Source: Deltaproteobacteria bacterium (GTDB lineage: Bacteria; Myxococcota_A; UBA9160; UBA6930). Taken from it: DNA of 64,000 nt. A program made the translations under genes and the position numbers. Under the pieces are notes generated by a model. The model saw only the letters and a program-made list of their open reading frames with translations. It was not told the origin of the DNA and searched no databases. Numbering within the stretch: the stretch's first letter is position 1; each line of letters opens with the position of its first letter. This document shows positions 27,260-34,941 of this stretch, piece by piece. The DNA lies in assembly GCA_016875395.1 (NCBI GenBank), contig VGRF01000008.1, forward strand, positions 1-64,000, read 5' to 3'.

Positions 27260-28339
27260 CTAGAGCCCCTGCACGAGCGCCGCCTGCGCTCGGAGCTTCG
27301 CCGGCGTCCCTAACAGCTGGCGCGCCAGCGAGACGCGCTTGAACCAGAGCTGCAGGTCGTAGGCGTCGGTGAAGCCGATGCCGCCGTGCACCTGCGTCGC
27401 GGTGCGCACCACGTCCATCGCGATGTCGGCGAGATGCGCCTTCGCGTGCAGCGAGAGCAGCGGCGCTTCGGCGGGAATCTCGTGCGCGGCGTGCGCGGCG
27501 TACCACACGAGCGAGCGCGCGGGCTCGATTGCAGCGGCCATCTCGGCGCACAGGTGCTTCACGGCCTGGAACTGCGCGATCACGCGGTCGAATTGCTTGC
27601 GCTGCTTGGCGTAGTCGACCGACATCGCGAGCGCGCGGTCGCAAGCGCCGAGCATGTCCGCGGCGAGCGCGACGCGTGCGGCGATCAGCGCAGACGCGAT
27701 CGCCGCGCGCGCCGCCTCTCCGCGCGCGAGCACCTCCGCGGGCGTGCCGTCGAAGCGCAGCTCCGCGAGCCGCCGCGTGCGGTCGACGGTCGGCATCGCT
27801 TCGACAGTCAGCCCCGGGGCGTTCTTTGCGACGAGCGCGAGCGCGTCGCCCGCAGCCACGATGTACGCGTCCGCGCCCACGCCGTCGATCGCGAACAGCG
27901 CGAGACCGCGCAGCTTCCCGTCCGCGAGCGAAGCGCCGGCGTCGTCGCGACGCTCGACTTGCTCCGCGATCGCGACGCCGATGCGCGCCTTGCCCGCTGC
28001 GAGCTTGGGGAGCCACTCGGTGCGCTGCGCTTCGCTGCCCGCAGCGATCAGGTGGGGCGCGAGGATCGCGCTGCCGAGGAACGGCACCGGCGTCGCGGCA
28101 TGGCCGAGCGCGGTCGCGATCACCGCGGCGTCGAGCAGCGTCAGCCCTGCGCCGCCGTGCTCCTCGGCGATCAGACAGCCCGCGACGCCGAGCTCCGCGA
28201 GCTCGCTCCACAGCTTGGCGTCGTGCGCATCCGGGGTTTCGAGCAGCTCGCGCACGCGCGTCGTCGGCACGCGCTCGGCGAGAAAGCGGCGCAGCGATTC
28301 TTCGAGGAGCTTCTGTTCGTCGGACAGACCGAAGTCCAT
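27260..28339 (-). CDS. Acyl-CoA dehydrogenase, short partner subunit
   Basis: These flavoenzymes introduce a 2,3-double bond into acyl-CoA. The 359-residue product begins MDFGLSDEQKLLEESLRRFL and has a relatively degenerate middle (IAEQVERRDDAGASLADGKL) compared with standard enzymes. The C-terminus holds QVHGGIGFTDAYDLQLWFKR, the block of the second subunit type in paired enzymes. It lies five bases after a longer dehydrogenase gene. In actinobacterial steroid catabolism such neighbours form alpha2-beta2 enzymes; I infer a similar arrangement. Confidence 0.82.
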   Translation of the reverse strand: MDFGLSDEQKLLEESLRRFLAERVPTTRVRELLETPDAHDAKLWSELAELGVAGCLIAEEHGGAGLTLLDAAVIATALGHAATPVPFLGSAILAPHLIAAGSEAQRTEWLPKLAAGKARIGVAIAEQVERRDDAGASLADGKLRGLALFAIDGVGADAYIVAAGDALALVAKNAPGLTVEAMPTVDRTRRLAELRFDGTPAEVLARGEAARAAIASALIAARVALAADMLGACDRALAMSVDYAKQRKQFDRVIAQFQAVKHLCAEMAAAIEPARSLVWYAAHAAHEIPAEAPLLSLHAKAHLADIAMDVVRTATQVHGGIGFTDAYDLQLWFKRVSLARQLLGTPAKLRAQAALVQGL

Positions 28340-28344
28340 TGGAG

Positions 28345-29544
28345 CTACCCCTGCGCCTTCAGCTCGCGCGGCATGCCGAGGCCGCGCTCGGCGATGATGT
28401 TCTTCTGCACCTGCGCAGTGCCGCCGCCGATGATCAAGCCGAGCTGGAACATGTACGTGAACTGCCAGCGCCCGCCGTCGCGCACGCGCTTGCTGCCGCG
28501 GTAGAGCGCGCCGGCTTCACCGGCGGCGTCGATCGCGAGGCCCGCGAGGTCGTGGTTCAGCTGGCAACCGTTGAGCTTCGTCACGAGCCCAGCGATGCCC
28601 GGCGGCTCGCCCTTCACGCGCGAAGTGAGCAGGCGCATCGCGTGGCACTTCATCGCGATCGACTTCGCCTGCAGCGCCATCAGCTCGTCGCGCACGAGCG
28701 GATCCTCGATCGCGCGGCCTCCGTCGACGCGCTCTTCCTTCAGCGTGGCGACGAGCGCCTGATAGAGCGAATCGCTCGTGGCGGCGCTTCCGAGCATGTC
28801 GCGCTCGTGGCGCAGCGTCGTGTTCGCGATCTTCCAGCCTTCGCCGCGCTTGCCGATGATGTTCGCGACCGGAACGCGCACGTCCGTGAAGAACACCTCG
28901 TTGAACTCGGCCGCGCCGGTCATCGTCTTCAGCGGCCGCACGTCGATGCCGGGCGTCGACATCGGCACCACGACGTAGCTGATGCCCGCGTGCTTCGGCG
29001 CGTCGGGCTCGGTGCGCACCAGCGCGAACATCATGTCCGCGTGCTGTGCGGTGCTGGTCCAGATCTTCTGGCCGTTGATCGTGATCGTGTCGCCCTCGAT
29101 GCGGCCCGCGGTTGTCAGGCTCGCGAGATCGCTGCCGGCGCCCGGCTCGCTGTAACCCTGGCACCAGACCCACTCGCCGCGAATCGTCGGCGGCGCGTAC
29201 TTCTGCTTCTGCTCCTCCGTGCCGTGCTCGAGCAGCGTCGGCACGAACATGTCGGGGCCCTGCCCTCCCACGCCCGAGGACACGCGCGCCCGCCCGAACT
29301 CCTCGGCGAGGATCGTCGCGATCAGCGGGTCGGGAGCGAAGCCGCCGCCGCCGTACTGCTTCGGGATCGTGCGCGCCGCGTAGCCGTGCTCGATCAGCAG
29401 CTTCTGCCACGCGACGATCTTCGCGTCCTTCAGCGTCGTCACTTCGCCGCCGCGCATGGCCGGCGCCTTGTCGCGGTTCGCTTCGAGGAATGCCCGCAGG
29501 TCGCGCCGGAACTGCTCGTACTCGGGGCCGTAGCTGAGGTCCAT
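28345..29544 (-). CDS. Acyl-CoA dehydrogenase, long partner subunit
   Basis: The 399-residue product starts at ATG 29544 after GGGAGG and keeps the FAD-binding blocks WCQGYSEPGAGSDLASL and KIWTSTAQHADMMF. Near the end the usual Y/V-E-G-T block, whose Glu is the catalytic base in many family members, reads GGGTAQVQKNIIAERGLG, so this Glu is absent. That fits a heteromeric enzyme with the adjacent 27260-28339 product, or an alternative base elsewhere. It is the first gene of a three-gene minus-strand operon and diverges from a zinc alcohol dehydrogenase 94 bases away. Confidence 0.85.
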   Translation of the reverse strand: MDLSYGPEYEQFRRDLRAFLEANRDKAPAMRGGEVTTLKDAKIVAWQKLLIEHGYAARTIPKQYGGGGFAPDPLIATILAEEFGRARVSSGVGGQGPDMFVPTLLEHGTEEQKQKYAPPTIRGEWVWCQGYSEPGAGSDLASLTTAGRIEGDTITINGQKIWTSTAQHADMMFALVRTEPDAPKHAGISYVVVPMSTPGIDVRPLKTMTGAAEFNEVFFTDVRVPVANIIGKRGEGWKIANTTLRHERDMLGSAATSDSLYQALVATLKEERVDGGRAIEDPLVRDELMALQAKSIAMKCHAMRLLTSRVKGEPPGIAGLVTKLNGCQLNHDLAGLAIDAAGEAGALYRGSKRVRDGGRWQFTYMFQLGLIIGGGTAQVQKNIIAERGLGMPRELKAQG

Positions 29545-29638
29545 CGCCGCCTCCCGGAAAGACGCGTTGGTAGCGCGGTTCGCCATTGCGAATCCGCGCG
29601 CCCCGGATGCAACCTCGCGGGCTCAGAACGGAGCACGC

Positions 29639-30670
29639 ATGCAAGTCGGACTCGTGACGGGCAAGCGCCAGATCACGCTGCGCGAAATGCCGGAGCCGGA
29701 GCCGAGCCCCGGCAAGGCGGTCGTCGAGGTCGCGTTCTGCGGCATCTGCGGCACGGACCTGCACGCCTGGGCGAGCGGCGATCCGTACAACCCTGCGATC
29801 TGCGGGCACGAGTGGGCGGGGGTCGTGTCGAAGCGCGGCAGCGGCGTGCCCCACGTGAAGGAAGGCGACCGCGTGACGGTCGGCGTCGCGACGCCGTGCG
29901 GGCAATGCCCCGAGTGCCGCACGGGCCGCACCACGTACTGCTCCACGGTCTTCATGGGGATGATCGGCGTCGGCCCGATGGCGGCGCCGCACGGCGGCTT
30001 TGCGCGCGCGATCGCGATCGATGCCTCGCGGCTGATTCCGGTGCGTGCCGGCCTGACCGACGAGCAGGCCGCGATGATCGAGCCGCTGACGGTCGCGGTG
30101 CACGCGGTGCGCCGCACCACGCTGCGGCTCGGCGACGCGTGCGTCGTCATCGGCGCGGGGCCGATCGGGCTGCTCACGCAGCAGTGCGTGCGCGCCGCGG
30201 GCGCGGGCGCCGTCGTCGTGGTCGAGCCGCATCCGGTGCGGCGCGCGAAGGCAAAGGCGCTCGGCGCGACGGCGGTGATCGACCCCAAGAGCGAGAACGT
30301 GCTCGAGCGCGTGAAGGCGGTGCTCGGGCCGTTCGGCGCGGACGTGGTGTTCGAGTGCGCCGGGATTCCGCAGACGATCGATCAAGCCGCGACGCTCGCG
30401 CGGCGCGGCGGCCTCGTCTCGCTCGTCGGCCTCGCGAACGTGCCGGCGCAGATCACGCCCGGCACGTGGCTGATGAACGAGATCCGCATGTCGACGTCGA
30501 TCGGCTACCTGGGCGAGGAGTTCGATCTCGCGATGGGGCTCGTGCAGGACGGGCGCATCCAGTTGGAGCCGCTGCACACTAAGACGGTCGGGCTCGAGAA
30601 GATGAACGACGCGTTCACGGTGCTGAACGACGATCCCGCCGAGATCAAGATCCTGGTGAACCCCAGATGA
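29639..30670 (+). CDS. Zinc-dependent medium-chain alcohol dehydrogenase
   Basis: The 343-residue product starts at ATG 29639 after GGAG. The catalytic-zinc block reads CGICGTDLHAW with GHEWAG following, and the structural-zinc cysteines are in CGQCPECRTGRTTYC. The coenzyme site VIGAGPIGLLTQQ is near residue 168. The order matches sorbitol/threonine/butanediol-type dehydrogenases; the substrate cannot be read from the sequence. Its stop overlaps the start of the amidase gene (ATGA), so the two are probably translated together. Confidence 0.88.
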   Translation: MQVGLVTGKRQITLREMPEPEPSPGKAVVEVAFCGICGTDLHAWASGDPYNPAICGHEWAGVVSKRGSGVPHVKEGDRVTVGVATPCGQCPECRTGRTTYCSTVFMGMIGVGPMAAPHGGFARAIAIDASRLIPVRAGLTDEQAAMIEPLTVAVHAVRRTTLRLGDACVVIGAGPIGLLTQQCVRAAGAGAVVVVEPHPVRRAKAKALGATAVIDPKSENVLERVKAVLGPFGADVVFECAGIPQTIDQAATLARRGGLVSLVGLANVPAQITPGTWLMNEIRMSTSIGYLGEEFDLAMGLVQDGRIQLEPLHTKTVGLEKMNDAFTVLNDDPAEIKILVNPR

Positions 30671-32115
30671 GCGAGCTGGCGTTCCGCTCCGCGACGGAGT
30701 TGTTTCGGGCGCTCGCGCGCCGCGAGCTTTCGAGCGTGGAGCTGCTCGAGCTCTACCTGGACCGCGTGGCGAAGCTGAACCCGCGGACCAATGCGGTGGT
30801 GTACCTGGCTGCCGCGAGCGCCCGCGAACGCGCGCGCGCGGCCGACGTAGCGCGTGCGCGGGGCGAGAGCTGGGGTGCGCTGCACGGCCTGCCCATCACG
30901 ATCAAGGACTCGTTCGAAGTCGCGGGCATGCCGTGCACGTCGGGCGCGCCCGAGCTCGCGAAGCACGTGCCGGCGAAGCACGCCGACTCGGTGCAGCGCC
31001 TGGTCGATGCCGGCGCGATCGTGTTCGGGAAGACGAACCTGCCGCTCTACGCTGGCGACTTTCAGTCGTACAACGCGGTCTACGGCACGACGAACAACCC
31101 GTGGGACGTGACGCGCGGGCCGGGCGGCTCCTCGGGCGGCTCGGCCGCCGCGCTCGCCGCGGGCCTGACGAGCTTCGAGCTCGGCTCCGACATCGGCGGC
31201 TCGATCCGCAACCCCGCGCACTTCTGCGGCGTGTACGGGCTCAAGACCACGCACGGCATCGTGCCGATGCGCGGCCACATCCCGGGCCCACCGGGCGCGC
31301 TCGCCCACGGCGACCTCGGCGTGGGCGGACCGATGGGGCGCAGCGCGGCGGACCTCGCGCTCGGCCTCGACGTGCTCGCGGGCCCCGCGCCCGACGACGC
31401 GACCGCGTGGCGGCTGCAGCTGCCCCCGCCGCGCGCGAATCGGCTCGCAGATCTTCGCGTCGGCGTGTGGCTCGAAGATCCGCTCGGCCCCGTCGATGCG
31501 GAAGTCGGCGACGTACTCTCGAACGCGGTCGACGCGCTCGCCAAGACGGGCGCGCGCATCGACGCGAAGATGCGCCCGGTCGATGCGAGCGAGCAACACC
31601 GCACCTACGCGCAGTTGCTGAACGCCGTCATGGGCGCCGGCTCGCCGCCCGACGTGATCGCGCGCGCCGAAGCCGTCGCGCCGACGCTTCCGCCGAGCGA
31701 AGACAGCTTCGGCGTGAACGCGCTGCGCGGCCTCGCACTGCGCCATCGCGAGTGGCTCGGCGTGAACGAGCGTCGCACGCGGCTGCGCGCGCAGTGGGCG
31801 AGCTACTTCCGCGATGTCGACGTGATGCTGTGCCCGATCATGCCGACGGCGGCATTCGCGCACGATCACCGCGAGATGAACGAGCGCACCCTCACGATCA
31901 ATGGCAAGGCAGAGCCCTACTTCCAGCTGTTCTGGGCGGGGCTCGCGGTGAACGCGTACCTGCCAGGCGCTGTCGCGCCCGCGGGCCGCACGCGCGGCGG
32001 CCTCCCCGTCGGCGTGCAGATCGTCGGACCCTACCTCGAAGACCGCACGCCGGTCGCAGTCGCCTCGCTGCTCGCCGACGTGCTCGGCGGCTTCACGCCC
32101 CCGCCAGGCTGGTGA
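30667..32115 (+). CDS. Amidase (amidase-signature family)
   Basis: Amidase-signature enzymes hydrolyse amides with a Ser-cisSer-Lys triad. The 482-residue product has the lysine block GLPITIKDSFEVAG (about residues 76-89) and the Gly/Ser-rich signature GPGGSSGGSAAALAAG (about 153-168) with GSDIGGSIRNPA after it, so all three residues seem present. A GatA subunit is unlikely because no gatB or gatC is nearby and the C-terminus differs. It overlaps the alcohol dehydrogenase gene by four bases. Confidence 0.88.
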   Translation: MSELAFRSATELFRALARRELSSVELLELYLDRVAKLNPRTNAVVYLAAASARERARAADVARARGESWGALHGLPITIKDSFEVAGMPCTSGAPELAKHVPAKHADSVQRLVDAGAIVFGKTNLPLYAGDFQSYNAVYGTTNNPWDVTRGPGGSSGGSAAALAAGLTSFELGSDIGGSIRNPAHFCGVYGLKTTHGIVPMRGHIPGPPGALAHGDLGVGGPMGRSAADLALGLDVLAGPAPDDATAWRLQLPPPRANRLADLRVGVWLEDPLGPVDAEVGDVLSNAVDALAKTGARIDAKMRPVDASEQHRTYAQLLNAVMGAGSPPDVIARAEAVAPTLPPSEDSFGVNALRGLALRHREWLGVNERRTRLRAQWASYFRDVDVMLCPIMPTAAFAHDHREMNERTLTINGKAEPYFQLFWAGLAVNAYLPGAVAPAGRTRGGLPVGVQIVGPYLEDRTPVAVASLLADVLGGFTPPPGW

Positions 32116-32119
32116 GGCC

Positions 32120-32177
32120 CCGGTCATTTTGGCCCGGCCAAAACGACCGGTCACTTCGGCCGGGCCAAAATGACCGG
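32120..32177. repeat. Perfect 20-bp inverted repeat with nested copies
   Basis: The arm CCGGTCATTTTGGCCCGGCC (32120-32139) is repeated in perfect inverse at 32158-32177, with 18 bases between. The spacer holds a third, one-mismatch partial copy (GGCCAAAACGACCGG, 32136-32150) and the palindrome ACCGGT. It fills the gap between the amidase stop and the ribosome binding site of the LLM gene. It could be a REP-like element, a transcription terminator or an operator. Confidence 0.8.
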
Positions 32178-32197
32178 CCACAACAGGAGAACCCTCG

Positions 32198-33157
32198 ATG
32201 CCCCGCGCCTTCCGCTTCGCCGTGCAGTCCTTCAGCGCCACCTCCGGCAAGGAGTGGCGCGAGCGCGCGCGGCGCGCCGAGGCGCTCGGCTACTCCGCGC
32301 TGCACCTCGCCGACCATGTCGTCACGGGCGAGGCGATGGTGAAGAGCAATCACCCGCACCAGGAGCTCGCTGCGGTGCCGGCGATGATGAGCGCCGCGGA
32401 GGCGACCACCACGCTGAAGGTCGGCTGCCGCGTGTTCTGCATCGACTACCAGCACCCCGTCGTGCTCGCGAAGCAGGCCGCCACGATCGACTTGTTGTCG
32501 GACGGGCGCCTCGAGCTGGGACTTGGCGCGGGCTGGGTGACGGCCGAGTACGCGGCGATGGGCATCCGCATGGACTCGCCGGGCACCCGCATCGCGCGCC
32601 TCGAAGAGACGATCGGCGCGTTCCGGCAGATGTTCTCCGGCGCGCCGGTCTCGGTCGCGGGCAAGCACCTCCAGCTCTCGGGCTTCGCCGGCGCACCGAA
32701 GCGCGCGTTCCCGCCGCTAATGATCGGCGGCGGCGCGAAGCGCGTGCTCTCGCTCGCGGGCCGCGAGGCGAACATCGTCAGCTTCAACTTCAACAACCGC
32801 GCGGGCATGATCGGCCCCGACGGCGTCGGCAGCTCCACCGCGGACGCCACCGCCGAGAAGGTCGCGTGGGTGAAGCAGGCCGCGGGCGCGCGCTTCGACC
32901 AGATCGAGCTCGAGATCGGCGCCTACTTCACGTTCGTGCAGCCCGGCGCCGACGCGATCGCCGCGGGCATGGGCCAGGCGATGGGGCTCAGCAAGGACGA
33001 GATGATGCGCCACCCGCACGGCCTGTTCGGCAGCGTCGACTTCGTAGTGGACGAGCTGCAGCGCCGCCGTACGCAGTACGGCATCAGCTACGTGACGGTG
33101 GGCGACGCCGCGATGGAAGCGTTCGCGCCCGTCGTCGCGCGGCTCGCCGGCAAGTAA
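32198..33157 (+). CDS. LLM-class F420-dependent oxidoreductase
   Basis: The 319-residue product belongs to the bacterial-luciferase-like fold that uses coenzyme F420 or FMN. Landmarks are YSALHLADHVV near the start, LLSDGRLELGLGAGWVTAEY (about residues 98-117), and MIGGGAKRVLSLAGREANIV. These match the F420-binding subgroup (TIGR03621-like) better than flavin monooxygenases, although F420 genes are not visible here. An AGGAG sequence precedes the ATG. The substrate is unknown. Confidence 0.85.
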   Translation: MPRAFRFAVQSFSATSGKEWRERARRAEALGYSALHLADHVVTGEAMVKSNHPHQELAAVPAMMSAAEATTTLKVGCRVFCIDYQHPVVLAKQAATIDLLSDGRLELGLGAGWVTAEYAAMGIRMDSPGTRIARLEETIGAFRQMFSGAPVSVAGKHLQLSGFAGAPKRAFPPLMIGGGAKRVLSLAGREANIVSFNFNNRAGMIGPDGVGSSTADATAEKVAWVKQAAGARFDQIELEIGAYFTFVQPGADAIAAGMGQAMGLSKDEMMRHPHGLFGSVDFVVDELQRRRTQYGISYVTVGDAAMEAFAPVVARLAGK

Positions 33158-33181
33158 TTCCGTAACAACTCAGGAGAAACC

Positions 33182-33619
33182 ATGCCGAAGCAAATCATCA
33201 TCGCGGGAACGATCGACCTCGCCGACCCCAGCAAGCGCGACGAGGCGATGACGATCGCCGCGCCGCTCCAGCAGAAGACGCGCACCGAGGAGCCCGGCTG
33301 CCTCGCCTACGTCTTCGCGCCCGACCCGTGCGTGGCCGGCCGGCTGTGCGTGTACGAGCTGTGGGAGGACGAGGCGAGCCTCGCCGCGCACTTCCAGCAC
33401 GCGAACTACTTCAACATGCGCACGGCGCTCGGCCAGATCGGCCTCGCCGGCGCGGACAACAAGAAGTACCGCATCGATCTGAGCGAGCCGGTCTACGACC
33501 CCACCTTCACGCCGCGCGCGGACTTCTTCACGGAGAAGAAGCCGGCGAAGAAGAAGGTGGTGAAGGCGAAGGCCAAGGCGAAGAAGCCTGCGAAGAAAAA
33601 GGCGGCGAAGAAGAAGTAG
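33182..33619 (+). CDS. ABM-domain monooxygenase-like protein with lysine-rich tail
   Basis: Residues 1-100 form an antibiotic-biosynthesis-monooxygenase-type ferredoxin-like domain, with EEPGCLAYVFAPDP and VYELWEDEASLAAHFQHANY as landmarks. Residues 119-145 are a tail with 16 lysines in 27 positions, the rest only Ala, Pro and Val, like the PAKKK repeats of histone H1-type proteins. The gene follows the LLM oxidoreductase by 24 bases with AGGAG, so the two are likely one operon. The domain suggests a small cofactor-free oxygenase; the tail suggests nucleic acid or polyanion binding. Confidence 0.8.
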   Translation: MPKQIIIAGTIDLADPSKRDEAMTIAAPLQQKTRTEEPGCLAYVFAPDPCVAGRLCVYELWEDEASLAAHFQHANYFNMRTALGQIGLAGADNKKYRIDLSEPVYDPTFTPRADFFTEKKPAKKKVVKAKAKAKKPAKKKAAKKK

Positions 33620-33625
33620 ACGCGC

Positions 33626-34501
33626 TCAGTCTTGGGGCGGGAGCACTTCGGGGCCGCAGCGCTCGGAGACGAGCTCGCCGTCGCGGCGAATCTCTTCGCA
33701 TGGGAACGGTTTCTTTCTCGATCCGCCCCGAGACCAAATGCGCACGAGATCCTCTCCCCGGTCCGACGTCTCGGTGAGGCGCAGCTGTTCGCCAGCAAGC
33801 TCGTATACCCGTCTCTTTGCAAACTCCCCGCCTCGCGTGATGCAGTCGAGCAACAGCCTGCCTTCGTAAGCCCGCCGAGCGAGCGTGCTGTCGGAGTCAC
33901 ATGCGAGTCGCGGCAGAACGAAGCCAGGCGGCGTGTGCGGCGGGTCGAGCACGCGGCCATCCATCAGCTGAACGCGGCGCACGAGGGCGCGCCGCTTCTC
34001 GAAGGCGTCGTCGTCGATCAGCACCTCGAGCGCGAGGTAGCGCTGCGAGAAGTCGAGCGCGGCGAGCCCCCACGTCGCTCCGGCGAGCCGCTCCGCGATT
34101 GAAACGATCTCCCCCGCAGCGATCTCGCGAATCACGGCGCCTGCGGAGTTGCGGACCGTCACCGCGTCGAACGAGCGGCCCGCCGTCACAACGTACGCTC
34201 CATCGTTCGCGACGATGCCCGCGTGCTGGAAGGGCGCCGATTGCACGCGCCACAGAACCTCCCGTCGAGGACGAACGCGCTCCAGGCGATACGACGCCCG
34301 GTACTCCGCTTCCCCGCTGTTGCGCTCGACGGGCTCCACAACGAGCTCATACGAGCCGTTTGGGCTCGCCTGCGTCCACGACCAAACTAGGGCTGGGCAG
34401 GCGGTCGATGATGCTCGCCGAACTGGAGAGCGAGCCCGATCGAAACTGGGAGCGCGAGCGTTCGGTGCGCCATGACCCAAGCCTCCCTCGACTCGGATCA
34501 T
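33626..34501 (-). CDS. Hypothetical protein with uncertain N-terminus
   Basis: The protein-like part starts near LVWSWTQASPNGSYELVVEP and runs to SERCGPEVLPPQD. It has many short strands and WRVQSAPFQHAGIVANDGAYVVTAG-type blocks, resembling extracellular beta-rich proteins, but I know no family. The start is unclear. ATG 34501 gives 291 residues with a poor N-terminus. In another frame, an ATG at 34472 with GGGAGG upstream encodes MAHRTLALPVSIGLALQF, a signal-peptide-like start that ends at a TAG 28 codons later. A one-base indel could have separated the two parts. Confidence 0.5.
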   Translation of the reverse strand: MIRVEGGLGHGAPNARAPSFDRARSPVRRASSTACPALVWSWTQASPNGSYELVVEPVERNSGEAEYRASYRLERVRPRREVLWRVQSAPFQHAGIVANDGAYVVTAGRSFDAVTVRNSAGAVIREIAAGEIVSIAERLAGATWGLAALDFSQRYLALEVLIDDDAFEKRRALVRRVQLMDGRVLDPPHTPPGFVLPRLACDSDSTLARRAYEGRLLLDCITRGGEFAKRRVYELAGEQLRLTETSDRGEDLVRIWSRGGSRKKPFPCEEIRRDGELVSERCGPEVLPPQD

Positions 34502-34569
34502 CCGCCTGCCGCGCCGCGCGCAGAAGCGCGCCTTCACGCTGGCTTCATCCCTACGCGAGCGCCGCGCCC

Positions 34570-34941
34570 CTAATACATCACGTACACGAACGGCGAGAGC
34601 TCCTCGCCCTGCTCCACCATGTCGGCGGCGCACTCGCGCGCGAGGCGCGCGAGCTCGGGCGCGAGTGCCGCGAGCTCCGCGTCGCCGCGTTCCTGCCAGA
34701 GCGCGCGCAGCTGCGCCTCGAGCGTGTCTCGGGTGAGCCCGCTCGCGCGCGTGAAGTCGAGGGGCGCCATGTGCGAGCGGCGCGCGGGCTCGTAGTAGGT
34801 GGCGGCGGCCGCGTCGGGGCCCGCGGGCAGGCGCTGTTCGCGACGCGCGCGCGTCCGCTCCGCGAGCGGCACCACGCGCTGGCGGAAGAAGGCGCGGAGC
34901 TTCGCGTCGAGCTTGTCTTCGCCGCGCTTGCGGTCAGTCAT
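34570..34941 (-). CDS. Small hypothetical protein downstream of carbamoyltransferase
   Basis: The 123-residue protein starts MTDRKRGEDKLDAKLRAFF, overlapping the end of the carbamoyltransferase gene by eight bases, which suggests coupled translation. It is highly charged and mostly helical, without membrane segments or signal peptide, and ends EELSPFVYVMY. In related polysaccharide loci small proteins sit next to carbamoyltransferases, but those are short membrane proteins and this one is soluble. No family is recognised. Confidence 0.65.
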   Translation of the reverse strand: MTDRKRGEDKLDAKLRAFFRQRVVPLAERTRARREQRLPAGPDAAAATYYEPARRSHMAPLDFTRASGLTRDTLEAQLRALWQERGDAELAALAPELARLARECAADMVEQGEELSPFVYVMY

